DNA of 64,000 bases from Clavaria fumosa. Its lineage: Eukaryota; Basidiomycota; Agaricomycetes; Agaricales; Clavariaceae. Position 1 is the first letter of the stretch. Each line of letters starts with the position of its first letter. Location: NCBI GenBank assembly GCA_951802425.1, contig OX637800.1, positions 434,001-498,000 on the forward strand, read 5' to 3'. A model generated the notes under the pieces. The model was not told the DNA's origin. It was given only the letters and a program-made list of their open reading frames with translations, and did not search any database. Shown here piece after piece: positions 1 through 11,905 of the stretch. Made by a program: the position numbers and the translations under genes.

Positions 1-410
1 ACCTGGTGGAAACCCCGACCTCTCACCAACGTCGCAATCTTATTCCCCTGCTGGTAACAACCTTACAACGCCCAACCCAGCCGAAGGAGCGCTCGCAACC
101 CCCTTGCAACCTTCTAATCTACCTCCCCAACCAAATCTGAGTCCGCTGTATGTTCCGCTTAGCGACAAAGAATGAGAACGACGCCATCAGGAAAACCTGT
201 GCCTGAGATGTGGAAAACCAGGCCATTTCAGTGCTGCGTGCCCTGACTGACAAGTAACAGCATGAGCTGTCTTCACCATGGAAGAAGAAGACTTTGAGGA
301 AACTTATGAAGTTGCAAAAGAGGTTGAGGAGAATATGGATGACCTGCACAAAGAGTTTAATGAGGAAGCGACTCAGGAGCCCCCAGGGGAACTCTGAGTC
401 GCAACGAACC
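1..410 (+). pseudogene. Ty3-type gag 3' remnant with zinc knuckle
   Basis: The plus strand encodes a CCHC zinc knuckle at 200-241 (CLRCGKPGHFSAAC, spacing C-x2-C-x4-H-x4-C), the RNA-binding part of retroelement Gag. The frame has a TGA about 30 nt before the knuckle, where related proteins usually have Arg, and another at 248-250 just after it; both fit C-to-T decay of CGA or a neighbouring codon. A Glu/Asp-rich stretch (about 279-398) follows and looks like the tail of Gag. The upstream part lies outside the window. Pol is absent: the next 1.8 kb holds an antisense gene, followed by a polypurine tract and LTR. The family call is by motif only. Confidence 0.7.
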
Positions 411-581
411 AACCCCCATACTCGCGCAGGCCACAATTCATTCCTTTTCATCTCACTTTCCTTGCCTCTCCTTTTTGCGCTTGTTTTCACATTCCAAATT
501 CACAGACATATATACACAAGAAAAAACACCAAAAAAACAAAAAAAAACTATCTACTACTTGCAAGCTTTTTCTTTCCCCTT

Positions 582-2077
582 TCACAACCCTTCTGCCCCT
601 TCCCCACTTGTGACTTTTTCTTTCTCTCCCCCCTTCTCCTCCTCTCCAGCCTCAGGACCCTTCAACTCCATGCCCCATTGGTCCACCCTTGGAATATCCA
701 ACAATTCCCTCCTCACATGATGCTGCTCTTGCTCTGCCCATTTTTCCACCCACAACAGGAGCTCTTTGGGCAACTTCAGCAAGAGGTCTTCATAGGCAAA
801 GAAGACTGTCTCCAGTCCTTGTTGTCCATGAAAGCAAGCCTCATGGAGCTCACCGATGGTTGTCACACACTTACTGCACAACTCTAAAAAAAACAATCTT
901 CAGTTTGTCGCCAAGAATATGAAGACTTGTGATGACTTACCTTTTTCCTGCTCCCTACTCACTGACAGCTCCTCCTCCATTCTTTCTACAGTCATGAACA
1001 CTCCTATAAAACATGGATTAGTTTATACTATACCCGCAACTGTGGAACTTACTGTGTTCTGATTCCTCAGCTTCCTCCAGTCTATGCCAAACCTCCTCCA
1101 GTTCAATCTTTTGATCTAGATAAACATGAAGGATCAGTTAAAACATCACGAAATGAAAATTACCACTTACCTTCCCACTCCCCATGGAGAGCCTCGAACT
1201 CTCTCTCCACTCCTTCAGCCCACACCATTAATTCCGCAACTTTTGCATCCACAGTTTTGGACATGGACATCTGTGACTTCTTCTTCCGATGTCTCCACAG
1301 TTTCGGCGACTTGCCTCTTTGACATTGAAGGGCCAGGTGTCAGTGACTGGGACTTTGTTTGCATCCATTTGCTGCATGTTGGTCATGACGGACTCTCTGG
1401 CGCCAGTATCGCAACTTGCGATGTCCTTATTCGACTCGTGACCTTAGGCGTCACCACCCCCATCGTCTCCGACCCTTCGGTGCACTTCAACGCCTTGTTG
1501 ATCTTCACATCATCCCATCCATACTCATTCTTGACATGCCATTGACAAAATTCCTGGACCCATGAGCATTTCCTGTGGTCCTCCACACACTGATGACACT
1601 TGCCAGCAGTGCTGCACTCACAATGTCTGCCCTTTGTGACACAGTTGTCGCAACCCTGAGATTTAACAATCAGAAGAAATGAATGGGAACGAGAATTACT
1701 ATTACACACCTCTTGCTCCCTTTCGTTCCACTCTTTGTTCTCCTTTACTGATCCGATTTTCCTCCATGACTGCACGAGCTCTGCAGGTGATGGATCTACT
1801 TCACCCATGACATTCTCCATCGCCCCACTTGGGCCTGTGACATCGCCACCATCTCGCTCGTGCCTGCGATGTTTCTTCGTGCCTTCTTGCGGCCCGCTGC
1901 CTCAATTCGAAGATGCGCACATCGTGCCTGTTCAGCCTTTTGATGGGCCAGTGCATCTTCCAAGATCCCCAAGTTGATGCCGGGCTCTGTCTCATTGTAG
2001 ATGTGTGATTCATGCATGAACTCAGTTTTGTTATTGTCAGTTTCAGGCTCATGTTGTTTGACGAAGGCGGATACCAT
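582..2077 (-). CDS. Zn2Cys6-like cysteine-cluster protein, multi-exon
   Basis: A minus-strand gene of several exons. The N-terminal exon (about 2077-1850) is Gln/Ala/Arg rich. Next comes a cluster CDNC...CHQC at about 1560-1660 with spacing C-x2-C-x6-C-x7-C-x2-C-x6-C, exactly that of fungal Zn2Cys6 binuclear clusters, followed by Lys/Glu-rich sequence. Clear introns are visible between about 1170 and 1115, 1045 and 998, and 942 and 886 (GTAAGT...TAG on the minus strand). The last exon (about 885-582) contains LCSKCVTTIGELHEACFHGQ and a Glu-rich tail. The frame changes near 1800-1850 and 1200-1350, so either further introns or frameshifts exist and the gene may be broken. Whether it binds DNA is not shown; no transcription-factor middle domain is visible. 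It sits antisense between a gag remnant and an LTR, suggesting carriage inside a non-autonomous retroelement. Confidence 0.55.
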
Positions 2078-2179
2078 GGTGGTTGGACTTAGAGAAAATT
2101 TTTGGGTGTTGTGACCTGATCAACAAACATTGTGCTGACTAATTGTCATGTGATCTCCACTCTTGCAGGGCTCGAGGCA

Positions 2180-2193
2180 TGAAGGGAGGGTAA
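2180..2193 (+). other. Polypurine tract of LTR element
   Basis: A purine run (GAAGGGAGGG plus TAA) lies directly against the TGTCAGGACC start of an LTR. This is the usual position of the plus-strand primer site of an LTR retrotransposon, so the LTR at 2194 is a 3' LTR. Confidence 0.6.
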
Positions 2194-2850
2194 TGTCAGG
2201 ACCCATTCATTTTTCCTTGCCCAAGCTGATTCTACCAACACCTATGAACCTCCTGACGACCTGCTACAACCTTGCAAGCCCCTCTACATGCTTCCGGAAG
2301 CCTCTCCAACCTCCCCTGCATTCACATGACACTTGCAACCACCATGCCATACTTGCAATACCTCTCTCTGCCTCACCCCATGTGTATACTTTGCCTGGAC
2401 CCACCATTTCAATGCACGACATGCTGTTGTGCATCTTCTTCAGCCAGCATGTGACCCACCACATGACACCACTGACGCTACTCACGTTACTTGCATTACC
2501 AACATCACTCATGTGACTTCTCACCCAAGGTCACCCATGCCACTAGCATCACCACATGACTGCACTTATGACCTCATGACCTTAATGCTCAAATGCACCA
2601 CCAATGGTCAGCTGTATTATTACTTCAAATATGCGTCCCTTCTTCTCCTCAGTTGTCTATAACTACACTACTTATGATCCGAGAATCCCCCCATAGTTAT
2701 AGCAACATATATACTTATTTAACTAGGTCATGACTCATGACAGGTCATCTTCGTGACCTTACTTATGCATTCCTAACCCCTTGCAACCTTAGTAGAACAT
2801 GTGCCTAGTCACTTTACGACTAAACATACCTTTGGGGCTTGTGTATGTCC
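2194..2850 (+). repeat. 3' LTR, family A (partial)
   Basis: It starts TGTCAGGACCCATTCATTTT. The same start recurs at 44337 (plus) and, as TATCAGGACCC, at 63594 (minus). Similarity to the 44337 copy continues through the 2690-2830 stretch (CCCCCCATAG..., GACAGGTCATCTT..., AGTAGAACATG...) and then stops, so the 3' end is lost. Three copies make this a dispersed LTR family. Small ORFs across it are not genes. Confidence 0.7.
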
Positions 2851-3245
2851 CTTCCTCAATGCCCTGATGCCACTAAGGCTATTATGCACTGGATCCCTCT
2901 TAACATTCAATGTCATTGCATGGTAAGGAGAATTAGTAACACACTAAACACATACACCTCATTGGCACAATGCCACCTGGCTTACCTCACTTGCACTCTG
3001 CCTGTCTCACTTCTGACTCACTCACCTTGCTCATGCCACCCAATCACTCCACTCACACTGTCCACCCTGCCCATCCTACTTACACCACAGGCATTGCTCA
3101 CTTTTATTGTGACAACTGCCAAGTCCTCCCAGTCTATGCCCCCACCTGTTACCAGTCATCTCTGACCTGCAGAGTCTGCAGTCATCAAGTCACTCTACCC
3201 TCAACACAAGTCCCTATCTATCACCTGTCATGTGTCACAACCCAT
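2850..3245 (+). repeat. Dispersed C/A/T-rich repeat, family B
   Basis: CpG-poor sequence rich in CACTTGC and CACCCTGC blocks. It shares long stretches (for example CACTCCACTCACACTGTCC) with 49310-49570 and more loosely with 50200-50520. It is probably a leader or LTR part of a retroelement. No coding potential is seen. Confidence 0.5.
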
Positions 3246-3524
3246 TTAAATAATTGTATACATAGTTATAGTTATGGGTGATTCTTGGATCATATATGCT
3301 ACTAGAGACATGTCATGAAAGGATTTGAAGTGCATATGCAGCTGACTGGTGGTGTGTTTGAGTGAGAAGCCAGAGTCTGCTTGCAGGCCTAAGTCTGCTC
3401 TGTGCATTAACATTTTGAACTTTGCAAAGAACTCATGTGCTTCTGAAGCTCCTTGTTTTAGGCTACCCTGGTTGGCAAGGTTTTTGATTGCTTCCACAGC
3501 CTTCCATGATGTTCTCTGGCTCAA
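3246..3524 (-). pseudogene. Possible gag fragment
   Basis: A 92-residue minus-strand frame with a helix-rich stretch (HEFFAKFKMLMHRADLGL) that resembles the middle of Ty3 Gag (FF-x-F-x-L-x5-L pattern). It has no other domain and no convincing start. It could be chance. The following 3525-4101 shows nothing recognisable. Confidence 0.25.
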
Positions 3525-4101
3525 TCCTGCTCCTGTTTTGTCTTTATCCTATTTACTGATACATGACTATGTAACAAGAGTTTCACCCTAGCTACATTGT
3601 GTAGATAATGAAGGAGAGTAATGAAACACACCAAGGTCCATGAAGCAGTTGGTATAACCTGAGTCAATGAGAGCCTTTTCTCCAACCCATTCCACTATGT
3701 TGAGAGTCTCCAAGTGTATATAGAGGGATGCCTACTGAGAACAACAACAATGACATGCAGAGCAGGAGCACAGCAGATGCTACTGATGTAAGCAGAAACA
3801 AAAATGCAGGCTAGCATCACAACAGTGGTGGTGATCACACTGACAATGAGACTGAGCACTATTTGTAGGTGGACATGAAATCCCAGAATCTCTGGCATTT
3901 TGTATTCTTAGTAATGAATTGCCAAATCATTTGTACACATCAGCAGAACAATATCACATCACATTTTGAAAATGTAAGATAATCATATTCAGGCTGCCAA
4001 TTTTTTGTTTGTTTGATACTACAAGAAGGTGCAATGCAAGGGTGACAAAGAACAGCAGTAACATTCATAATAATGAGAGCCACAGCCAATAGCATTGACG
4101 C

Positions 4102-7100
4102 TTAACATAATACTTGCAAAGGTACTTCCATCTCCTTGAGGACGAATTTTCGCTTCGTTCCCCGAGATTTGTTTGAGGTCTCCAACCAGGGTGTGAGGGC
4201 GGGCCGACAACTAGGGTCCTTGTTCAAGAGTTGCATTGCCAATCTCGCAAACTTGTCATGCCCTCCAGCTCGGTTGCGTGTTGTGAGGTAGCGTAGCACC
4301 AGGCCACATGACCATAGATCAGCATGGATGGGGTTGTATTGTTGCCTTGACCCATTCCTCTTGCCAATCTCGGGCGCCATCCAACCCGGCGTGCCACACC
4401 ACCAATCAATTGTTGAACTGTCAGATTGAATGCAGACAGAAATGTCGAAGTCAATGAGCCACAACTGGCGGCCTCGGCCGACAACCACATTCTGTGGCTT
4501 GATATCAAGGTGGGCAACACCATGTTGGTGAAGAAATGCGACACCTTCCACAAACTGATGCATGAGATCCGTGACTGAGTTGCCGAAGTCGCCGAGGTCG
4601 AGCCCGATGTCAAGACGGTTTCCTTCAGGAAACATAAGGAGGCATCCCGATTCAAATTGGAATGAGTCAAGTAGAGGAACGGTGTGGTTAGACGGGGATT
4701 TGAACGAGTGGAGGTACTGGAGAATGTGGAGCTCGTTGGAACCATGACGGAGCAATTTTACAACAACAGCCATCTTCCCCAAGTGGCTGGCATAGCGCAT
4801 TGCAGGAGGCAGCTTGCAGGCCCCCAAGCCCCATCAGCATTGTTATCAGAAAAGAAACTTCTGGTGACACACCTGGTTTAATGGTTCCCAGTTATTGTCA
4901 GTGCGGTTGGACTGTAGTTCGTAACCTGCATTAGCAAGTGTGCTGACAACCTCGCGAGCGTCGTAGATCTCCTCTGTATGCTGAAGCGTGCGACGTGACC
5001 CTCGTCCCTGACTTTCCTCGCGCTGAGATGCTGTGTCTCTCCTCCGCTTTGATGTGAACGCCGTCTTATATTGATTTTGTGTGACGCGTTGGAGCTTCGA
5101 GATCAGGGACTCAACCTCTCGTAAATGACCCGAAGCCTCTCTGGCTATCCCGACGAAGTTGTAGAGCTCAAATATGAACTCAAACAACTGAAGCGGGAAG
5201 CCCAATCTAAAGCTTTTTACAACATAGAAAACCTAGCATTGCAGTTGAGAATCTGAGATCATGTAGAGGTTCATGCTTACTTGGGGACGCAATCGATCAG
5301 GCTGGTAAAGCAAGTATTGGTCAACCTGGAAGGCATTGTCAAGATAGAGGGCCATGACAATAAGAGGGTCGGCGCCTTCAGGGCGTAATGAGTTCCCAAG
5401 TCGGGCAGCACAAGATGCCTGAAGAAGCATTCGATACCGATCGCTTTGATTCGGGTTCGATAGGACTTCGGAAACCAACAATGGAATACGATGGATGGCT
5501 AGATGAAAATCGCTTCTCGGTGTATAACGATACTTTTTGCCCTCAGGCTTGACTTCAGCGACAAGGGTTAACGGCCAGGCAGCACCACTGCGACATCATC
5601 AGCTTGCGAAATAAAAGTCAAAAGGGGAACACGAACAATCCGCATTTTGCACCAGCAAGACTTCTCTCAAAGTACCATGCCAGCTGAGCAAGGTCGAAGT
5701 ATGCATGGCCTTCATGAACTTTGTCCGCTCTCGTTTCCCACCCTTTGTTTAAAAACGAAAAGTGATGGTGATAAAATTCAACCTCGCCGACCTGTCGATC
5801 GTGCGCCGCATGGTCATCGGGTTGACTGGGGTTTGCTTCGAAATACGTATCAAACTCTGCGCCAAGTTTGCCTTGGAGAAAACTAGTATCCTATGACGGT
5901 GTTTAGTTGCTAACCAATGCAAATGCAAGGATTCTCACAAAGTCAGACGGGATCAATCGCTTCTGCTTCAGCTTCATTTTGAACATGGTGAGATAAGGGG
6001 GCTCGGCATCTTGCAACTTGGCAATTTCATTGGTTTGGAGGTTCTCGACACTTCCAAAGTCTCCCCGTCTAAGCGCTTGGAACGTTACGAAAGGGAAAAA
6101 CCCAGCAGTCTCGACATATTCAGGATCCTGTGACATTGCAAGAGAGTCTGGCATACAAGGACACGAAAGATGCTGTCAGTAAAGCGCAATCAACGTCGCC
6201 ATCAAATGATACTAACCTGCAACTGTACAACACGTAGCAATGGGATCAGAAAATAAAGGCGGAAGCGAGAAACGACCATGATGACGGGCCAGATGCGCGG
6301 CACGAGACGAATGTCAGTGAGCGAAAAGAGAATGACATATGACGGGGCACAAAGAAAGGAAATATCAGAATGGGAGAGGGGTGGAAGAACGAGAGCATGA
6401 GATAGCAGGACATGAGATGATCAAATGGCGAATGCGATAGCGAGTAAAGTGGAGGGGTCATGCAAGAGAGATTGGGTGGGGAACAGGACAGGGTGATAGC
6501 AAATTTGTTGTGATTGAGGAAATTAAGAGGTAGCGAGAAGCGGATGAAGTATAGGGGGAAAAGAAGAGGAGGGGAAGTAGACATGGTGACGAACCAACAT
6601 CGGAGCGGCGGCGAGGGAAGCAATGTCAATTGAGGGTGGCCATGCAAAATATCGTCAGTTTTGCTCATACAACACAACCACCGCACTTACCCGTCGGTAG
6701 CTGCACGATGATGTGGAGACAATCCTCCGGAGGAAGTTGACGAAGGATGGCCGATAGTTTCATTCCACTACTCAGCCTCGTAGTGAATGTGGAAATATCG
6801 GCACCGCGTGACTGTATGCGCCGCGCCAGAGTGTCGTCGGGGTCCACAGGTTCTGTTACATTGAGATTGAGCTGCAACAACAGTATAAGCCCCGCGATTG
6901 ATGTTGCTATTCACGATGTGCTTACCTTCCTGAGGATGAGCATATCGGCGGCAAGGTGATCGAGTTGGGGTCTCTTCTTCTCTTTGATGAGCTCCTTCAA
7001 TCGGTTCACTTTGAAATCGACAGGGACGTCGACCTCGAATGGCGTAGTATCGGTATCAACGAGACACCAAAGGCTAATAACCCGCTTTGGCCAAAGGATT

Positions 7101-7258
7101 AATGTTAGATAAGAAAATAATAGTTGTGTACTGACTGGCTCTGTGGCTTCGGGCATTGGGGCAGCAGGATTGATGGTGGACGTCTCGGTCGGAGTAGCCA
7201 ATGACTGAGTCTCAACTCTATTCACGAGCTTTTTGAAACGGCGAGACATTGTGCTCAT
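4102..7258 (-). CDS. Crinkler-type protein with C-terminal kinase domain
   Basis: A multi-exon minus gene. Start: the ATG at 7258. Exon 1 (7258 to about 7137) is basic. Exon 2 (about 7087-6928) encodes a ubiquitin-like crinkler header (LWCLVDTDTTPFEV ... LKELIKEKK). Exon 3 (about 6875-6690) ends in LHIIVQLPTG, typical of crinkler N-termini. Middle exons (about 6150-5280) include SDFHLAIHRIPLLVSEVL and YLLYQPDRLRPQ, followed by AFEFIFELYNF-like sequence (5205-4880). The kinase domain is at about 4800-4110: VVVK (beta-3 Lys), HLDIKPQN (catalytic loop), LIDFDI (DFD instead of DFG) and WMAPEIG. Several introns are clear (GTAAGC...TTGCAG after ILRK; GTAAGT after LPTG). The kinase core residues are present, so activity is possible. 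Crinklers are known as secreted or host-directed effectors in some eukaryotes; the role here is inferred. The exon structure of 6155-6660 and 5490-5880 is not fully resolved. Confidence 0.65.
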
Positions 7259-7458
7259 CGCTGTTGAGCGACGCAGTATGTATGGCAAGAAGTTTTGCAG
7301 CGAGTGGATGAGTTGGAAAAAAGCTGTAAGGACTGTTAAGATACTCAGCCACGACAGCTGAGTGTGGGATTAGACGCGCGGCAGTAAAGGCGCCCGCTTA
7401 CATAATTTCCCCGATTTGGCTGCAGTCTCACAACATGCCCACTCAGCCCTATCAGCAG

Positions 7459-8545
7459 TCACTTCACTCCCATTTGACGATGAACATATGCCTCGCCCAT
7501 ACTCGACCGGATCCGCACTCCCGCCCAGCTGGATCCACGCCTCGTGACTGTCGGTTTGCCTCCCGCTGTTGATGGACTCCTTTTGCTGTTTGAGTCAGTC
7601 CACCCTACAAGATCGATACTGTCACCTCTGCCACCTAGGACAAGGCCATGATTAATTGTACCCTTCAAGTAACGGAGAATCCTCTTCAGTGCAATGAGGT
7701 GTGGCCTCCCAGGATTAGCTCCGAATTGTGCACAGGCATTCGTCGTGTACTGGATGTCTGGTCTGGTGTGAGTTGCATAGAGGATGCCTCCCAGGCATTC
7801 GAGGTACCCAAAGTCCCCTGCGAAGCGGTCATACGATGAGTGGTCGGCCTCAGAAAGTGGGCAATCAGAAGCAGTAAGTCGTTCCTTGACAGCAGCAGGC
7901 GTTGCTACAGGTGTGGAATTTTCCATGCCAAAGCATGTGAGTAGTACCTGAATATAAGCCGACTGGTCCAATCGGATCGTTCGAGCAGTGTGGTCATGTT
8001 TGATCCGGATTCCTAGTATGTGTTTCAGCTCTCCCAAATCAATAATTTGAAACGTTTTCCCAAGCTCTGCCTTGAACCACTCCACACTGCGGACGTCCGT
8101 TGCTGCCACAGCCATGTCGTCAACATAAACCAGTACCAACACCTCCGCTCCCTTCTCCACACATCTCACGTATAAGCAGTCATCAGCGGGGCTGCTGGTA
8201 AATCCTAGCTGCTTCATCATCTCCCCCAACTTCAACTTCCATTGTCTTCCGGCTTGCTTCAGGCCGTAGAGTGGCCTGCGAAGTCGCCATACATGCCTGT
8301 CATTTTCATTCGTACTTGCACCTTCAGGCAGTTCTAGGTATATTTCTTCATTGAGGTCACCCCGCAGGTACACTCCAACAACGTCAACTTGGTGGACGAC
8401 CCAGTTCTCTCGTGCTGCCATGGCCAAGAGGGTTCGGAGCGTCGTTAGACATGCGACGGATGCGAAGGTGGCTTCGAAATCCTGGCCTGGAACTTGTGAG
8501 TAGCCTTTCGCAACGACTCTTGCCTTATATTGACGAAGTGAGTAC
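7459..8545 (-). pseudogene. Ty1/copia reverse transcriptase-RNase H fragment
   Basis: On the minus strand the frame reads ARVVAKGYSQVPGQDFEATF, QVDVVGVYLRGDLNEEIYL, LYGLKQAGRQW, then VYVDDM (the catalytic YVDD box), LGELKHILGIRI and TRPDIQYTTN, the standard order of copia RT. The RNase H part begins (VGWTDSNS) but is garbled by deletions or frameshifts and stops at 7459. Upstream (gag, protease, integrase) is missing: the frame ends near 8545 against the leader of the plus-strand copia copy. It is about 80% similar by eye to the RT of that copy over the first 80 residues, so it is a related but separate subfamily. Confidence 0.8.
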
Positions 8546-8870
8546 GCTTCGCCGTCGCACCGCTACCTATTCGTCTCAGCTCGGCTCGCTACAGAGAACG
8601 GCGGCACACGATGCGCCGCATCGTAGTGCCACCCTTCCTCCTTCGTTCTTCCTTTGTTTCTTATGAACAATGAACTGTAGTTTACCTGTAGTAGTACTTA
8701 TACAGTTGATTCGTTCCTGTAGGAGTTCACGTGTTCTCTCTCTTACCGCATGAACTCCAGGTCAGTTATTCTGTCTACCCTATAACTTATTCTATACTAA
8801 TACACACGTTCTCTCTCTTACCACGTGAACTCCAGCTTTGTCGCTGGTGCACCTGCGCTGTTGAAAGATT
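8546..8870 (+). repeat. Probable copia 5' LTR and leader
   Basis: Non-coding sequence between two head-to-head copia bodies. It holds two copies of a block with TTCTCTCTCTTACC and GAACTCCAG (about 8730-8760 and 8807-8835), each with CACGTG or CGTG edges, and a GGAGTTCACGTG/CACGTGAACTCC inverted pair. Position in front of the gag ATG suggests LTR end plus leader. Exact LTR borders could not be fixed because no second LTR is visible. Confidence 0.4.
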
Positions 8871-11800
8871 ATGAGACCCGGCAACGGTCAGCTGGATTCG
8901 GCTACAATGGACGCTTTTAGATTTCCAAAGTTGAATGGGCAAAACTACGCGAACTGGTCCATACATATGCAGTCCGTGCTGCAGGCCAAGTACCTATGGT
9001 TAGTCGTAACCGGCGTTGAGATCTGCCCCGCCAAACCAGCTGACCCATCACCGGAAACCGCACCAACCGAGGACTATCGGACAAAGCTGCGCGAGTACCT
9101 CGACTGGGTAACTCGCGACGGTGCCGCACAAGGCTTGATGCGCAGCGCGACCGACGAATCTCAGTGGCCACACGTCACAAGCTGTGAAATGTCAAAAGAC
9201 ATGTGGAACTGGAACATATGGAAACAAGTGCACCAGATGAACCAGCAACTAATCAACATGCACTATTTCTTTGAGGAGCTGTACACATGGAAATATGTGG
9301 ACGGCACACCGATGGCCGACCACATAGCCGCTATCCTCGACATCCGACATCGAATAGTCCAGGCCGGCGAAGTGCTCGACGATCTACACATAGCCCACGC
9401 GATGAGCTTGTCGTTACCGAAGACTTCATCCTGGGAGATGATCAAAATACAGTTGTTTGACATCAAGGTGCTTACCTCTGATATAGTAAGCACAAAGCTC
9501 CAGACGGAGGCCAACTGACGCGCACGAGAGAAGCCTGGCAGAAGCCAAACCGCTCTTCAGGCGTCGGGGAAAGGCAAGAAGGGTAACGGACTGAGAGAAA
9601 AGCAAAACCGAGCGAAGGCCAAGCGTGGCCGTGGTCCGCAACCCGACGACGTCTGCTGGAAGTGCAAAGAGACTGGTCATTGGGGGAATCAGTGTCCGAA
9701 CGCTGAACAGGACGATAACAAACAAGGACACTCACATGGACGAGTATCCGTGCACGCAGTGACGTGCGACCATCCGGACGGCGTCGCACGAGAAGCTGGC
9801 TCCGTTTACATGGCTACGAAGCCCTGCCTCAACGCCGGCGTGATTCTTGATTGTGGGGCAACGGCCCACATGTTCTGCGACAGATCACTATTCGCATCCT
9901 ACAAGCGAATAAGTGGTCATATGGTATCGGTCGGAGATGCTCGCGACATACCTGTTGCAGGATACGGATGCGTCTGGCTGAGGGTTAGAGTCCCCAGCGG
10001 ACACCGTACGACGACGCTGCACGGCGTCATGCATGTCCCAAAACTTGCTATGAACCTGATTAGTCTTGGTGCGCTTCAGGACGATGGAGTGTCTTACCGA
10101 AGTACAACTGGTGGACTGGTAGTATTGCTGGGAGAAGATGAGATTCTGCACGGAGAGCTGGTGAGGGGACTTTACCGCGTCGACTGCACTCGCGCCGAGG
10201 CCCCAGCCGCCTACGAGGTATCTTCCGGCGCCAGTATGCGGACCTGGCACCGACGTATGGGACATCTACACCTCGAGGCGATACGTGAACTCGTTCGAAA
10301 GAAGCTGGTAAAGGGACTTACGATTTCATCTAGTGATCACGACCGTGTGTGCGAGGGGTGCGCTCTTGGAAAGTCACACCGCTTGCTGTTCCCAAAACGG
10401 AGCGAAACACGTTATGAGCTGATGGAATTGGCAGTTGCGGACTTAACTGGGCCTATGGCCGTCGAAACATGGACAGGGATGCGTTATGCCCTCGTCACTG
10501 TCGAAGTCAGCACGAGATTCGGCATCGCACGCCTTTTGAAGACCAAAGACGAGGCGCCCGGAGAGCTAAGGGACGTAATCGCAATGTTAGAGAGGCAATC
10601 TGGACAGAAATTGAAACGACTACGCACTGACAATGGCACGGAACTCGTCAACGACAAGGTAGAAGACCTCTGCCGTCGCAACGGCATCCGCCACGAGACG
10701 ACTGTCCTGTACAGCCCAGAACAGAATGGTATTGTCGAAAGGTTTATGGCTACATGTTTTGAAATGGTTAGATGCATGCTACATTCAAATAGTATGGACT
10801 CATGGTACTGGGGGGAAGCACTGATGTACGCCGTACACATCAGAAACCTCTCCCCGACAGCCGCTATGGCCGACAAAGTTCCCTACGAGGCATGGACCAA
10901 GCGGAAACCAGACGTCTCGCACCTACGAATCTTCGGATCGACCGCATATGCGAACATCCCGAAGAAGGTGCGAGGGGGGAAACTCGAAGCAACGGCAGTG
11001 AAATGTCGCCTACTGGGGTGGTGGGCTGACGAGACTAAAGGATATCGCCTTGAGGATATAGAAACAAAGAAGCTAATAACTGCAAGGGATGTACGTGTTA
11101 TCGAGGACGACAGGCCAACGGACGTTGCCATTATCGAGAACAAAGCGGAGCGCCCGTCGACGGGGGCCTCAGATCTGCTGGGAGTTCGCCGAGACGATGA
11201 CAGTACTATAGAGGACGAAGAAAGATCAGAGATGCTTGAACCAGTGGGAGGTAACTCACCTGCATTACCACGCACTGATCCTGCACCCCTTCGAGAGCGT
11301 TCCACTCGTGTACGACGACTGCCTGCACGATTTGGAGAAGAGGCCACGACCGAAGAAGTTGAAGAAGCTGTCAGAGGAGGACATCAGCACGTTTTTGTTG
11401 TGAGGGATGGGGACCCGCGAACGTACCGAGAAGCGATGCGCTCGGCGCATGCGAAGGAGTGGGAGAAGGCCGTAGCTGCGGAACTTGAGCAGCTACGCAC
11501 CTCTGGAACGTTCGAGTGGGTGCCGAAGGTCCCTGCAGGACGAAAAACGATAGGGAGCCGCATCGTCTTCCAGACCAAACGTGATGGCAACGGAAAGATT
11601 GTCAGACACAAGGCTAGGGTGGTAGCTAAAGGTTACTCACAGATACCGGGCCAGGACTTCACCGCGACCTTTGCATCCGTCGCACGTCTGACCACCCTAC
11701 GAGCTCTCCTGTCGATGGCCGCACGCAAAGATTGGTTTCTTCATCAAGTCGACGTCGTGGGAGTGTACCTAAGAGGAGACTTAGAAGAGGAAATATATCT

Positions 11801-11905
11801 GGAACCACCGGACAGAGCACGTACCAACAATGACGATAAGCGAGTTTGGAGACTCAAGAGGCCACTTTACAGTCTCAAGCAAGCCGGTAGGCAGTGGAAA
11901 GTGAA
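8871..11905 (+). pseudogene. Ty1/copia gag-pol, single nonsense, 3' truncated
   Basis: One reading frame covers gag, zinc knuckle, protease, integrase and N-terminal RT, interrupted only by a TGA at 9516-9518. Gag: LNGQNYANWSIHMQSVLQAK. Zinc knuckle at 9654-9695: CWKCKETGHWGNQC. Protease: VILDCGATAHM (DCG in place of DSG). Pre-integrase: HRRMGHL and CEGCALGK. Integrase DDE: AVADLTGP, RTDNGTE, QNGIVER. RT start: RHKARVVAKGYSQIPGQDF and QVDVVGVYLRG. The frame is lost after LKQAGRQWKV, before the YVDD box, where Helitron sequence starts. The stop fits one CGA-to-TGA change. The body is CpG-rich, so it is likely younger than the neighbouring Helitron. Confidence 0.85.

Noticed and set aside
294..887. 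A 197-codon plus-strand frame
   Set aside because: It overlaps clearly spliced minus-strand exons and its composition (Phe/Leu/Pro runs) is that of an antisense shadow and a T/C-rich tract.
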